In this document: positions 51,876 through 59,931 of the stretch, piece after piece
Position numbering within the stretch: position 1 is the first letter of the stretch
Layout of the letters: each line of letters starts with the position of its first letter
Assembly: GCF_900105065.1 (NCBI RefSeq)
Contig: NZ_LT629749.1
Location: 4,464,001-4,528,000 of the forward strand
DNA: 64,000 nucleotides
Origin: Friedmanniella luteola
Lineage (GTDB): Bacteria; Actinomycetota; Actinomycetes; Propionibacteriales; Propionibacteriaceae
Direction: 5' to 3'
The notes under the pieces: model-generated
What the model was told of the DNA's origin: nothing
Databases searched by the model: none
What the model saw: the letters and a program-made list of their open reading frames with translations, nothing else
Translations under genes and position numbers: made by a program

Positions 51876-52640
51876 GTGATCGAGTACCGCACCCCCGCCG
51901 AGATCGAGCAGATGCGACCCGCGGGCCGTTTCGTCGCCGAGGTGCTGACGGCCCTCCGCGAGCGCGCCGACGTCGGGGTGAACCTGCTGGAGCTCGACGA
52001 GCTGGCCCACCAGATGATCACCGACCGTGGTGCCGTCAGCTGCTACATCGACTACCACCCCTCGTTCGGCGCCAGCCCGTTCGGGAAGGTGCTGTGCACC
52101 TCGGTGAACGACGCCGTGCTGCACGGACTGCCGCACGACTACGTGCTCGCCGACGGCGACCTGGTCAGCCTCGACTTCGCCGTCGCCGTCGACGGCTGGG
52201 TCTCCGACTCCGCGATCACCGTGGCGGTGGGCGTCCCGCGCGTGCAGGACCTCAAGCTGATCGCCACCACCGAGGCCGCGCTCGTCGCGGGCATCGAGGC
52301 CGCGCAGCCGGGCGCGAAGATCGGCGACATCTCCTTCGCGATCGCCCGAGTGGCCTCGCACGCCGGCTACAAGATCAACACCGACTTCGGCGGCCACGGC
52401 GTCGGCCGCACCATGCACGGCGACCCGCACGTCCCCAACGACGGCCGCCGCGGGCGGGGCCTGCCGCTGAAGCCTGGCCTGGTGATCGCCATCGAGCCCT
52501 GGTTCCTCGAGACGACCGACAAGATCTACACCGACGCCGACGGCTGGACCCTGCGCAGCCGGGACGGCTCGCGCGGGGCGCACTCCGAGCACACCATCGC
52601 CATCACCCCGGACGGGCCCCTCGTCCTGACGGCCCCCTGA
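51876..52640 (+). CDS. map: Methionine aminopeptidase, type I
   Basis: The 254-residue enzyme removes the initiator Met from nascent proteins. Metal ligands are Asp in SLDFAV, Asp in WVSDSAIT, His in GHGVGRTMH, Glu in AIEPWF and Glu in EHTIAI. GTG at 51876 has no good ribosome site, but a CAGACT box ends six bases before it, so it may be leaderless. The stop is followed 38 bp later by the DUF429 gene. Confidence 0.93.
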   Translation: MIEYRTPAEIEQMRPAGRFVAEVLTALRERADVGVNLLELDELAHQMITDRGAVSCYIDYHPSFGASPFGKVLCTSVNDAVLHGLPHDYVLADGDLVSLDFAVAVDGWVSDSAITVAVGVPRVQDLKLIATTEAALVAGIEAAQPGAKIGDISFAIARVASHAGYKINTDFGGHGVGRTMHGDPHVPNDGRRGRGLPLKPGLVIAIEPWFLETTDKIYTDADGWTLRSRDGSRGAHSEHTIAITPDGPLVLTAP

Positions 52641-52678
52641 CCGCGACGCGCCCGGGCCCTGCCGCCGGGCCGGGCCGC

Positions 52679-53356
52679 GTGCTCGGCGTCGACGGCTGCC
52701 CGGACGGCTGGGTGGCGGTCGCGCCGGACCCCGACCGGGCCCGGGTCTACAGCGCGGCCAGCCTCGCCGCCGTCATCGCGCAGGCGGAGCAGGACGGCCC
52801 GGTCGTCGGCGTCGGCGTCGACATCCCGATCGGCCTGCCGGAGCGCGGTCCGCGGCAGGCGGACCTGCTGGCCCGCGACCGGCTGGGCCCGCGGCGCTCC
52901 TCGCTGTTCCTCACCCCGGTCCGCGCCGCGCTCGAGCTGGGGGACTACGCGGCCGCTGTCGCCGTGCAGCGGGCGGTGACCGGGCAGGGCTTCTCCCGTC
53001 AGGCGTTCGGCCTGCGCGCCAAGGTCCTCGAGGTCGACCGCCTCCTCCGGGCCGGCGGGCGGCCGCTGCACGAGGTGCACCCCGAGCTCGCGTTCGCCAC
53101 GCTGGCGGGCGCACCGCTCGCGACCGGCAAGAAGACCTGGGCCGGCGCCGTCGAGCGCCGGCGGCTGCTGGCCGCCGCGGGCATCGTCCTCGAGGGCGAC
53201 CTGGGGCCGGCGCCCGGCCGGGCGGGCGTCGACGACGTCCTCGACGCGGGCGCCGCGGCCTGGACCGCCCTCCGCATCCGGGACGGCCGGGCCGCGTCGC
53301 TGCCCGACCCTCCCGAGCCCCTCCCGTACGGGCTCACCGGGGCGATCTGGGTCTGA
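52679..53356 (+). CDS. DUF429 protein
   Basis: The 225-residue protein has an RNase H-like start (VLGVDGCPDGWVAV), GVGVDIPIGLPERGPR, RSSLFLTPVRAAL and VHPELAFATLAG, the phrases of DUF429. The fold and conserved acidic residues suggest a nuclease, but no activity is established. GTG at 52679 is the first plausible start; it may be co-transcribed with map. The end is followed by copy 2 of the 43-bp palindrome. Confidence 0.85.
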   Translation: MLGVDGCPDGWVAVAPDPDRARVYSAASLAAVIAQAEQDGPVVGVGVDIPIGLPERGPRQADLLARDRLGPRRSSLFLTPVRAALELGDYAAAVAVQRAVTGQGFSRQAFGLRAKVLEVDRLLRAGGRPLHEVHPELAFATLAGAPLATGKKTWAGAVERRRLLAAAGIVLEGDLGPAPGRAGVDDVLDAGAAAWTALRIRDGRAASLPDPPEPLPYGLTGAIWV

Positions 53357-53363
53357 GCAGGAG

Positions 53364-53406
53364 TTCTGGCGCTCTGTCCACCGGTGCGGTGGTCCAGCCG
53401 CCAGGA
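53364..53406 (+). repeat. 43-bp palindromic element, copy 2
   Basis: This copy has the same structure as at 30.3 kb: TTCTGGCG, CTCT, GTCCACC, five-base loop, GGTGGTC, CAGC, CGCCAGGA. Two base changes weaken each stem slightly. It lies between the DUF429 stop and the AbiEi/DUF559 gene. Confidence 0.85.
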
Positions 53407-53463
53407 TCCACAGCGGCGCTCCGCGAGCACGTCGTCCCGACCGTGGTCCTGAGGATCCCCGGC

Positions 53464-54006
53464 ATGGGAGTCCCGAACGAGATCCGCCGTGTCCTGCTCC
53501 GCCAGGCCGGGGTGATCAGCCGCGCCCAGGCCCTCGCCGGTGGCCTCACCCCGCGTCAGCTGGACCGCCTGCTGGCCGACGGCAGCTGGGTCCGCGTCCA
53601 CCCGGCCGTCTACCGGCTCCACGCGGTCGTCCCGACCGTCGAGGCCGACGTGCGCTCGGCCGCACTCTGGCTGGGTGGCAGCGCGGTCCTCACCGGTCTC
53701 GGAGCCGCCTGGTGGTGGGGCTGCCTGCCCGAGGCCCCCAGCCGCTGGACGTTCAGCCGCTCGACCGCCGGCTGCCCCCCGCGCTCCACGAGGGTCGCGG
53801 TCGACCGCGCCTTCGTCGACCGCAGGGTCGCCCTCGAGCTCGACGGCCACGCCTACCACTCCGGACCCGACGCGCACCGCGCCGACGTCCGCCGCGCCAA
53901 CGACGTGATGGCGGCCGGCTGGACGGTCCGCCGCTTCACCTGGAGCGACCTGCTGACCGATCCGGACGGCTTCATCGCCACCGTGCGCGACGTTCTGGCG
54001 ATCTGA
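53464..54006 (+). CDS. AbiEi/DUF559-type protein with an internal deletion
   Basis: The protein has 180 residues. The N-terminal part (to about 95) is the winged-helix antitoxin-like domain of AbiEi proteins (GVISRAQALAGGLTPRQLDR, WVRVHPAVY). The C-terminal 75 residues are the DUF559 endonuclease-like end (VALELDGHAYH, AAGWTVRRFTWSDLLTDPD). Full proteins of this kind have about 280-320 residues; here the middle is replaced by a short Pro/Arg junction, so about 120 residues are missing and the N-terminal nuclease strands are lost. It is likely inactive. Repeat copies lie on both sides, and the stop codon lies in copy 3. Confidence 0.75.
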   Translation: MGVPNEIRRVLLRQAGVISRAQALAGGLTPRQLDRLLADGSWVRVHPAVYRLHAVVPTVEADVRSAALWLGGSAVLTGLGAAWWWGCLPEAPSRWTFSRSTAGCPPRSTRVAVDRAFVDRRVALELDGHAYHSGPDAHRADVRRANDVMAAGWTVRRFTWSDLLTDPDGFIATVRDVLAI

Positions 54007-54035
54007 CCACCGCCCGGGTGGTCCAGCCGCCAGAA
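53993..54035 (+). repeat. 43-bp palindromic element, copy 3
   Basis: TTCTGGCG, ATCT, GACCACC, five-base loop, GGTGGTC, CAGC, CGCCAGAA: the most regular of the three copies, with perfect 8- and 7-bp stems. It contains the stop codon of the AbiEi/DUF559 gene and ends three bases before the stop of the convergent L,D-transpeptidase gene. Confidence 0.85.
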
Positions 54036-54037
54036 GT

Positions 54038-55177
54038 TCAGCGGTGGACGATCACCTTGTCGCCCACCCGGGCCTGCGCGAACAGCGACTGGATGCCGGC
54101 GAGGTCGCGGACGTTGACGCAGCCGTGCGAGGCCCCGTTGTAGCCGCGCGCGGCGAAGTCGGGTGAGTAGTGCACGGCCTGGCCGCCGGAGAAGAACATC
54201 GCGTAGGGCATCTTCGTGTGGTAGATCGTCGAGACGTGGTCGCGGGACTTCCAGCCCACCGCGAAGGCGCCCTCGCGGGTCGGCAGCTCCGCGGAGCCGA
54301 AGCGCACGTCGAACCGCATCTGCGGCTTGCCGTCGATCACCCAGACCAGGCTGTTCGTGCTCTTGCTGATGCACATCGCCCGGCCGGTGAGGCACCGGGA
54401 GTCCAACCCGGCGGCCGACGGCCTCGGCGTCCGGTTGTGCTTCTCGTCGCTGCTCGGCGTCCGGGTCATCGCGGTGAGCCGGTCCCAGGTGCGCTGGTCC
54501 ACCTCGCCGGTGACGGGGATCTGCCGCTTGCCCTGGAAGCCCTCGACCGCACGGGCCGTCGCCGCCGCGTAGGTGCCCGTCACCGGGCCGGAGAACCAGG
54601 CGATCTGCTTCAGCCGGGCCTGCAGGTCGCGCACCCGGTCACCGCTGGCCCCCCTCGCCATCAGCGCAGGGCCGGGGGTGAGCGTGTTGTGCATCTCGTC
54701 GTGGGTGGGCTTGCGGGTCCGGCTGGTGAGTGAGGTCCAGGTCTTCTGGTCGACGGCGCCCGTGGCCGTCAGCGCGCGCTTCTCCTGGAAGCCCTCGACG
54801 GCGGTGACGGTGGACGCGGCGTAGCGGCCGGTGATGTCGCCGGAGAACCAGTCGAGCTGGCGCAGCCGGTGCTGCAGCTCGCGGACCCGGGTGCCGCGGT
54901 CGCCCTGCGTGAGCAGGGCGGCGGTGCCGGCGCGGGCGCTCGGTCTCGCGGTGGCGCGGGGCGAGGCCGAGGGGCCAGCGCTGCTGGTCGACGGTGCGGC
55001 GCTGCGGGTGGCGCTGGTGGGCTCGTCCGCCGGGCTGCTCCCCGTCGGGCTGGCGGCGGACACGGCGGGCTGCGGGGCGGTGTCGTCCACGGCCGCGCCC
55101 GGCAGGCCGGCGCAGCCCGCTGTGCCGAGCAGGAGGGCCACGGCGACCGCGCCGAGTCGTCGAGGTCGGAAGATCAT
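54038..55177 (-). CDS. L,D-transpeptidase lipoprotein with two peptidoglycan-binding domains
   Basis: The 379-residue protein has a lipoprotein signal (lipobox GTAGC, Cys about 22), a Ser/Thr/Pro linker, two PG_binding_1 domains (about 88-150 and 170-235) and a C-terminal YkuD catalytic domain with ASHGCVNVRD (active Cys about 352). It should make 3-3 cross-links in peptidoglycan or attach proteins to it, outside the membrane. ATG at 55177 begins MIFRPRRLG. It ends next to copy 3 of the palindrome. Confidence 0.92.
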   Translation of the reverse strand: MIFRPRRLGAVAVALLLGTAGCAGLPGAAVDDTAPQPAVSAASPTGSSPADEPTSATRSAAPSTSSAGPSASPRATARPSARAGTAALLTQGDRGTRVRELQHRLRQLDWFSGDITGRYAASTVTAVEGFQEKRALTATGAVDQKTWTSLTSRTRKPTHDEMHNTLTPGPALMARGASGDRVRDLQARLKQIAWFSGPVTGTYAAATARAVEGFQGKRQIPVTGEVDQRTWDRLTAMTRTPSSDEKHNRTPRPSAAGLDSRCLTGRAMCISKSTNSLVWVIDGKPQMRFDVRFGSAELPTREGAFAVGWKSRDHVSTIYHTKMPYAMFFSGGQAVHYSPDFAARGYNGASHGCVNVRDLAGIQSLFAQARVGDKVIVHR

Positions 55178-55355
55178 CGAGGGCTGTCCTTCCGTCCGCC
55201 TCCGGTCGTCCCAGAGGCATCAGGCGTCACAACCTAGGCGACGTCACCCCCTCCCGTCACGGGTCGAGGGTGAACCGTCGCTCAAGAGTTGTCGCCGCCG
55301 GCGGCCCGCGGGATGAGCCCGGGACGGCGGTGCGTTGGTAGCCTGCGGGGCGTCA

Positions 55356-55418
55356 ACGCCGACCTCCTTCGTCGGCGTCCTGACCCCGGGACCGGCGTCC
55401 GCGCTCCACCCGGAGGTC
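55356..55418 (+). promoter_or_regulatory. Possible structured leader of the MFS gene
   Basis: ACGCCGAC (55356-55363) pairs perfectly with GTCGGCGT (55371-55378). GACCTCC (55361-55367), partly in the loop, is the exact complement of the ribosome site GGAGGTC (55412-55418) of the MFS gene. The two pairings exclude each other. A TAGCCT -10 candidate lies at 55339-55344. The rest of the 243-bp gap shows nothing else. Confidence 0.4.
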
Positions 55419-55420
55419 TC

Positions 55421-56728
55421 GTGCCACCCCTCTCCCCCACCCGTCGCTGGCTCGCGCTGCTCGCGCTCGCGCTCGGCGGCTTCGGCATCGGGGCCACCGA
55501 GTTCGTGGCCATGGGCCTGCTGCCCGATCTCGCCCGCGACCTGCTCCCCGGCCTCACGGCCGCCGACCCCGAGGCCGCGATCGCCCGCTCCGGCTGGCTC
55601 ATCAGCGCCTACGCGCTCGGGGTCGTCGTGGGGGCGCCCGTCTTCGCGGCGCTGTCGGTGACGGTGCCGCGCAAGCTGCTCATCCTGCTGCTCGTCGGGG
55701 TGCTGGCGCTGGGCACCGTCGCCTCGGCGGTGCTGCCCACGTTCGGCTGGGTGGTGGCGGCCCGCTTCGTCGCCGCCCTGCCGCACGGCGCCTACTTCGG
55801 GACCGCGGCCCTGGTGGCGGGGAGGATCCTCGGTCCCGGCAAGCAGGGCCAGGGGATCGCCTTCGTGCTCACCGGGCTGACCGTCGCCAACGTCGTCGGG
55901 GTCCCGCTGATCACCCGGGTCGGCCAGCTCGCCGGCTGGCGGGCCGCCTACCTCGTCGTGGCCGGGCTGTTCCTGCTCACCCTCCTCGCGGTCGCGCTGG
56001 CCGTCCCCCGCCAGCCGGCGTCGGTCGGCGCCTCGGTCCGCCGCGAGCTCCGGGTCCTCCGGCTGCCGCAGCTCTGGCTGATGATGGCCGTCGGCGCCAT
56101 CGGCTTCGGCGGCTTCTTCGCCGTCTACTCCTACATCGCCGAGGTCGTCCGGGTGGAGGCCGGCCTGTCGACGTCGGCGGTGCCGTGGGTGCTGGCCGCG
56201 ATCGGCGTCGGGATGACCCTCGGCACGCTGTTCGGCGGCTGGGCCGCCGACCGCGACCTGCGCCGGACGGTGCTGGTCGGCTTCCCGTTCTTCCTCGCCT
56301 CGATGGTGGCGATGGCCCTCACCGGCGGGCACCCCGTCGGCGTCTTCGTCAGCGCCTTCGCCGTCGGCCTCACCAACATGGTGATCATCCCGGGCGTCCA
56401 GGCCCGGCTGATCGCGGTGTCGGGCGAGGCCCAGCTGCTCGGCGCGGCGCTCGTCCACTCCGCGCTCAACATCGCCAACAGCATCGGGGCCGCGCTCGGC
56501 GGGCTGGTCATCGCCGCCGGCTTCGGCTACCTGGCGCCCAGCTGGGTCGGGGTCGGGCTCGGGGTGCTGGGCCTCGGTCTGGCGCTGCTCAGCTTCGCCC
56601 ACGAGGACCGGGCCCGGGCGCAGGTGGTAGGCAGCAGCCATGAGCTCGCTGCGCCTGGACACGCTGACCCTGCTGACGTCGCCGCTCGGGCCGCCGGACC
56701 CGCTGCCGCCGCTCCGCTCGCCCGCTGA
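55421..56728 (+). CDS. MFS transporter (DHA1-type)
   Basis: This 435-residue exporter has twelve helices. GATEFVAMGLLPDLA in helix 1, GRILGPGKQGQGIAFVLTG and the loop WAADRDLRR between helices 8 and 9 resemble AraJ/Cml-type drug or sugar efflux proteins. GTG at 55421 follows CGGAGGTCTC. The last 89 bp overlap the next gene, giving a soluble Ala-rich tail. The substrate is unknown. Confidence 0.88.
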   Translation: MPPLSPTRRWLALLALALGGFGIGATEFVAMGLLPDLARDLLPGLTAADPEAAIARSGWLISAYALGVVVGAPVFAALSVTVPRKLLILLLVGVLALGTVASAVLPTFGWVVAARFVAALPHGAYFGTAALVAGRILGPGKQGQGIAFVLTGLTVANVVGVPLITRVGQLAGWRAAYLVVAGLFLLTLLAVALAVPRQPASVGASVRRELRVLRLPQLWLMMAVGAIGFGGFFAVYSYIAEVVRVEAGLSTSAVPWVLAAIGVGMTLGTLFGGWAADRDLRRTVLVGFPFFLASMVAMALTGGHPVGVFVSAFAVGLTNMVIIPGVQARLIAVSGEAQLLGAALVHSALNIANSIGAALGGLVIAAGFGYLAPSWVGVGLGVLGLGLALLSFAHEDRARAQVVGSSHELAAPGHADPADVAARAAGPAAAAPLAR

Positions 56729-58643
56729 CCTGCACGCGTCGGCCGCACCCGGGGCCGCCGACGAGGAGATGCGCCGCGGGATGGCGTACGGCGCCGTGCC
56801 GTCCGTGCTGCCCTACCTGGTGCAGTCCGACTACGACCGCCGGCGCCGGCCGGTCGAGCACCCGGTCGCGGTGCTGGAGAACGACCGGCTGCGGGCCACC
56901 TTCCTGCTCGGGCAGGGCGGCCGGCTGTGGTCGCTGCTGGACCTGCGCACCGGCCGTGAGCTGCTGTTCAGCCCGCCCACCCTGCAGCGGGCCGACCTGG
57001 CCCTCCGCGACGCCTGGTTCGCCGGCGGCGTCGAGTGGAACCTGGGGCTGACCGGGCACACCGCGCTCACCTGCAGCCCGCTGCACGCCTCCCGCGTGCG
57101 GGCCGACGACGGGACGCCGGTCCTCCGGCTGCACGAGTACGAGCGGATGCGCGGCCTGGTCCAGCAGGTCGACGCGAGCCTGCCGGACGGGGCCGAGCAC
57201 CTGCTCGTGCACGTCACGGTGACCAACCCGACCGACGCGACGGTGCCGCTCTACTGGTGGTCGAACGCAGCGGTCCCGCAGGCCGACGACGTCCGGGTGC
57301 TCACGCCGGCCCACGCCGCCTGGACGTTCGACGACGCCCGGGTGGTCAGCCAGGTGCCGATGCCGGTGGTCGAGGGCGTGGACCGCAGCTACCCGACCCG
57401 CTCGCCCGCGGCCGTCGACTACTTCTTCGACCTCGCCGCGAGCCCGCGACCCTGGGTGGCCGCGCTGGACGGTCAGGGCGCCGGGCTGGTGCAGTCCTCG
57501 ACGCCGCGGCTGCGCGGGCGGAAGCTCTTCGTCTGGGGGACCGGGCCGGGCGGGCGGCACTGGCAGGAGTGGCTGTCGCCCGACGGCGGCGCCTACCTCG
57601 AGATCCAGGCCGGCGTCGCGCGCACCCAGCTGGAGCACGTCCCGCTGCCCGCCCGGACCCGCTGGTCGTGGCTGGAGACCTACGGCCCGCTGCAGGTCGA
57701 CGCGGCGGCGGCGCACGCGCCCGACTGGTCCGTGGGGGCGGCGGCGGTGGAGCGCGCGCTCGAGGCGTCGGCGCCGCAGGCCTGGCTGGACGCGGCGGCG
57801 GCGGGCGCGGCGGCGCTGGTGGACCGGCCGCCCGTCGAGGTGCTGCACACCGGCTCGGGCTGGGGAGCGCTCGAACGACACCGGCGGGTGGCCGACGGCG
57901 AGCCGCCGCTGGACCTGCCGGGCACCCCCTTCCCCGACGCCACCCTCGGCCCGGAGCAGCGGCCCTGGCTCCGGCTGCTGGAGACCGGGCGGGTCGACCT
58001 GGACCTGGGCCAGCCGCCGCCGTCCTACCAGGTGGCGCCCGCCTGGCTCGCTCGGCTGCGGACGACCGGCGGACCGGCCGCCGACCTGCTGCGCGGGGTC
58101 GCCGAGGGCTACGCGGGCGAGGAGGACGCGGCCCAGTCGGCGTGGCGGCGGTCGCTGGCGGTCGAGCCGACGGCGTGGGCGTGGCGCAACCTGGCCGTGC
58201 TGGTGGCCGAGGACGACGTCGACGCCGGCCTGGCCGCCTACGCGGAGGCCCGGGCGCTCGCGCCGGACGTGCTGGCGCTGGTGCTCGAGGAGCTGGCGCT
58301 GCTGCTGGAGGCGGACCGGGCCGCCGCGGTGCTGGACCGGGTGGACGCCCTCGGCGCCGGCGTCCGCGCGGAACCGCGGGTGCAGCTGGCCGAGGCGCGG
58401 GCGGCGGTGGCGGTGGGGGACGCGGACCGGGCGGGCGGACTGCTCGAGCCCGGGCTGGTGGTGCCGCAGCTGCGCGAGGGCGCCCGGCTGCTGGAGGACC
58501 TCTGGTACGGGTACCGGGCCCTGCGGTTGCGGGCCACGGGGTCGAGGGCGGCGGGGCCGACCCCGGAGGAGGCGGCCAGCGCCGCCCGCCGGGAGCCGCT
58601 GCCGGCCGTCTACGACTTCTCGATGGCCGCGCCGACGACGTGA
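56640..58643 (+). CDS. DUF5107 protein with TPR-like C-terminus
   Basis: The 667-residue protein begins with the DUF5107 domain (to about 340): SPLGPPDPLP, VLENDRLRATFLLGQGGRLWSL, FAGGVEWNLG and LYWWSNAAVPQ are its typical phrases, a galactose-mutarotase-like sandwich. The C-terminal 170 residues are helical TPR-like repeats. Related proteins occur in sugar-degradation loci and may bind carbohydrate. ATG at 56640 gives an 89-bp overlap with the MFS gene; the family similarity begins at this N-terminus, so the overlap seems real. No signal peptide. Confidence 0.8.
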   Translation: MSSLRLDTLTLLTSPLGPPDPLPPLRSPADLHASAAPGAADEEMRRGMAYGAVPSVLPYLVQSDYDRRRRPVEHPVAVLENDRLRATFLLGQGGRLWSLLDLRTGRELLFSPPTLQRADLALRDAWFAGGVEWNLGLTGHTALTCSPLHASRVRADDGTPVLRLHEYERMRGLVQQVDASLPDGAEHLLVHVTVTNPTDATVPLYWWSNAAVPQADDVRVLTPAHAAWTFDDARVVSQVPMPVVEGVDRSYPTRSPAAVDYFFDLAASPRPWVAALDGQGAGLVQSSTPRLRGRKLFVWGTGPGGRHWQEWLSPDGGAYLEIQAGVARTQLEHVPLPARTRWSWLETYGPLQVDAAAAHAPDWSVGAAAVERALEASAPQAWLDAAAAGAAALVDRPPVEVLHTGSGWGALERHRRVADGEPPLDLPGTPFPDATLGPEQRPWLRLLETGRVDLDLGQPPPSYQVAPAWLARLRTTGGPAADLLRGVAEGYAGEEDAAQSAWRRSLAVEPTAWAWRNLAVLVAEDDVDAGLAAYAEARALAPDVLALVLEELALLLEADRAAAVLDRVDALGAGVRAEPRVQLAEARAAVAVGDADRAGGLLEPGLVVPQLREGARLLEDLWYGYRALRLRATGSRAAGPTPEEAASAARREPLPAVYDFSMAAPTT

Positions 58644-58671
58644 GTCAGGCGGCGCGGCTCATCGGGAGCGA

Positions 58672-58818
58672 TCAGTGCTTCTTGCGGGTGGACTGGGAGA
58701 GCTTGCCCAGTCCCTCCTTGATCTTGCGCTGGTTCTGCGGCTTGGACAGCTCGCGCTGCGCGACCTGGATCACCTTCGCGACCACGGCGCCCTTGAGCAG
58801 ACCTCTGAGCATTCCCAT
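58672..58818 (-). CDS. Small basic protein of unknown function
   Basis: The 48-residue protein has an amphipathic N-terminus (MGMLRGLLKGAVVAKVIQVA) and a Lys/Arg-rich end (KIKEGLGKLSQSTRKKH). AAAGGAG lies seven bases before the ATG, the best ribosome site nearby, which supports the gene. It could associate with membranes or nucleic acid; no family recognised. It is convergent with the DUF5107 gene and divergent from the aldo/keto reductase. Confidence 0.65.
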   Translation of the reverse strand: MGMLRGLLKGAVVAKVIQVAQRELSKPQNQRKIKEGLGKLSQSTRKKH

Positions 58819-58995
58819 CGTGTTCTCCTTTACGCACCGTCTCCGGTGCAGCTCGTAGGCCTCAAATCTACCGGGGTCGCAGCAGCCCCCACCCCGAGGT
58901 CGGGGCTGCGGGGCACCAGACGGGGGAAGAACCGGGGCCATCCCCGGGTTGTCACCGGGTGAACGAGCACGTCCACGCACCTGAAGGAGCACCCC

Positions 58996-59868
58996 GTGAC
59001 CGACACCCTGACCCCCTCCGCCCAGGCCTCCGGCACCTTCGCCCTCGGCGGCGACCTGCCCGTCGTCCGCCTCGGCTACGGCAGCATGCAGCTGACCGGC
59101 GACGGTGTGTGGGGCGACCCGAAGAACCCCGACGAGGCCGTCCGCGTCCTCCAGCGCGCCGTCGAGCTGGGCGTGACCTTCATCGACACCGCCGACTCCT
59201 ACGGTCCCGTCGTCGCCGAGCAGCTGATCAAGAAGGCGCTGCACCCCTACGCCGACGACCTGGTGATCGCGACCAAGGCCGGCCTGACCCGCCCCGGCCC
59301 CGGTGACTGGCAGCCCGTCGGCCGCCCCGAGTACCTCCGCCAGCAGGTCGAGCTGAGCCTGCGCAACCTGGGCCTGGAGCGCATCGACCTCCACCAGCTG
59401 CACCGCATCGACCCGCAGGTCCCCCTCGCCGACCAGGTCGGCACGCTCAAGGAGCTGCAGGACGAGGGCAAGATCCGCCACATCGGTCTCTCCGAGGTCA
59501 GCGTCGAGGAGCTGAAGGAGGCGCAGCAGACCGCGACCATCGTCTCGGTGCAGAACCTGTTCAACCTCGCCGACCGCTCGGCGGAGCCGCTGCTCGACCA
59601 CGCCGAGGCCGAGGGCATCGCCTTCATCCCGTGGTTCCCCCTGGCCACCGGCCAGCTGTCCCGCCCGGGCGGCCCGCTCGACGCCCTGGCGCAGGAGCAC
59701 GGGGCCACCCCGTCGCAGCTGGCGCTGGCGTGGCTGCTGCGCCGCTCGCCGGTCATGCTGCCGATCCCCGGCACCTCGACCGTCGCGCACCTGGAGGACA
59801 ACCTGGCCGCGGCCAGCCTGCAGCTCAGCGACGACGAGTTCGGCCGGCTCACCGACGCCGTCCGCTGA
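58996..59868 (+). CDS. Aldo/keto reductase
   Basis: The 290-residue NADPH-dependent carbonyl reductase keeps the tetrad: Asp and Tyr in [11 protein letters not shown], Lys in IATKAGL and His in [22 protein letters not shown] at the C-terminal side binds the cofactor. GTG at 58996 follows AAGGAG. It stands alone in transcription; the substrate is unknown. Confidence 0.92.
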   Translation: MTDTLTPSAQASGTFALGGDLPVVRLGYGSMQLTGDGVWGDPKNPDEAVRVLQRAVELGVTFIDTADSYGPVVAEQLIKKALHPYADDLVIATKAGLTRPGPGDWQPVGRPEYLRQQVELSLRNLGLERIDLHQLHRIDPQVPLADQVGTLKELQDEGKIRHIGLSEVSVEELKEAQQTATIVSVQNLFNLADRSAEPLLDHAEAEGIAFIPWFPLATGQLSRPGGPLDALAQEHGATPSQLALAWLLRRSPVMLPIPGTSTVAHLEDNLAAASLQLSDDEFGRLTDAVR

Positions 59869-59931
59869 CTCCCGGCGGGCGCCGACCAACCGGTCGGCGC
59901 CCGCTCTCGGGCCCGCGGGCAGACTGAGGGC

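Noticed and set aside
53464-54006. Complete abortive-infection toxin-antitoxin system
   Set aside because: Only an internally deleted AbiEi/DUF559 protein is present; no AbiEii-like toxin gene follows.
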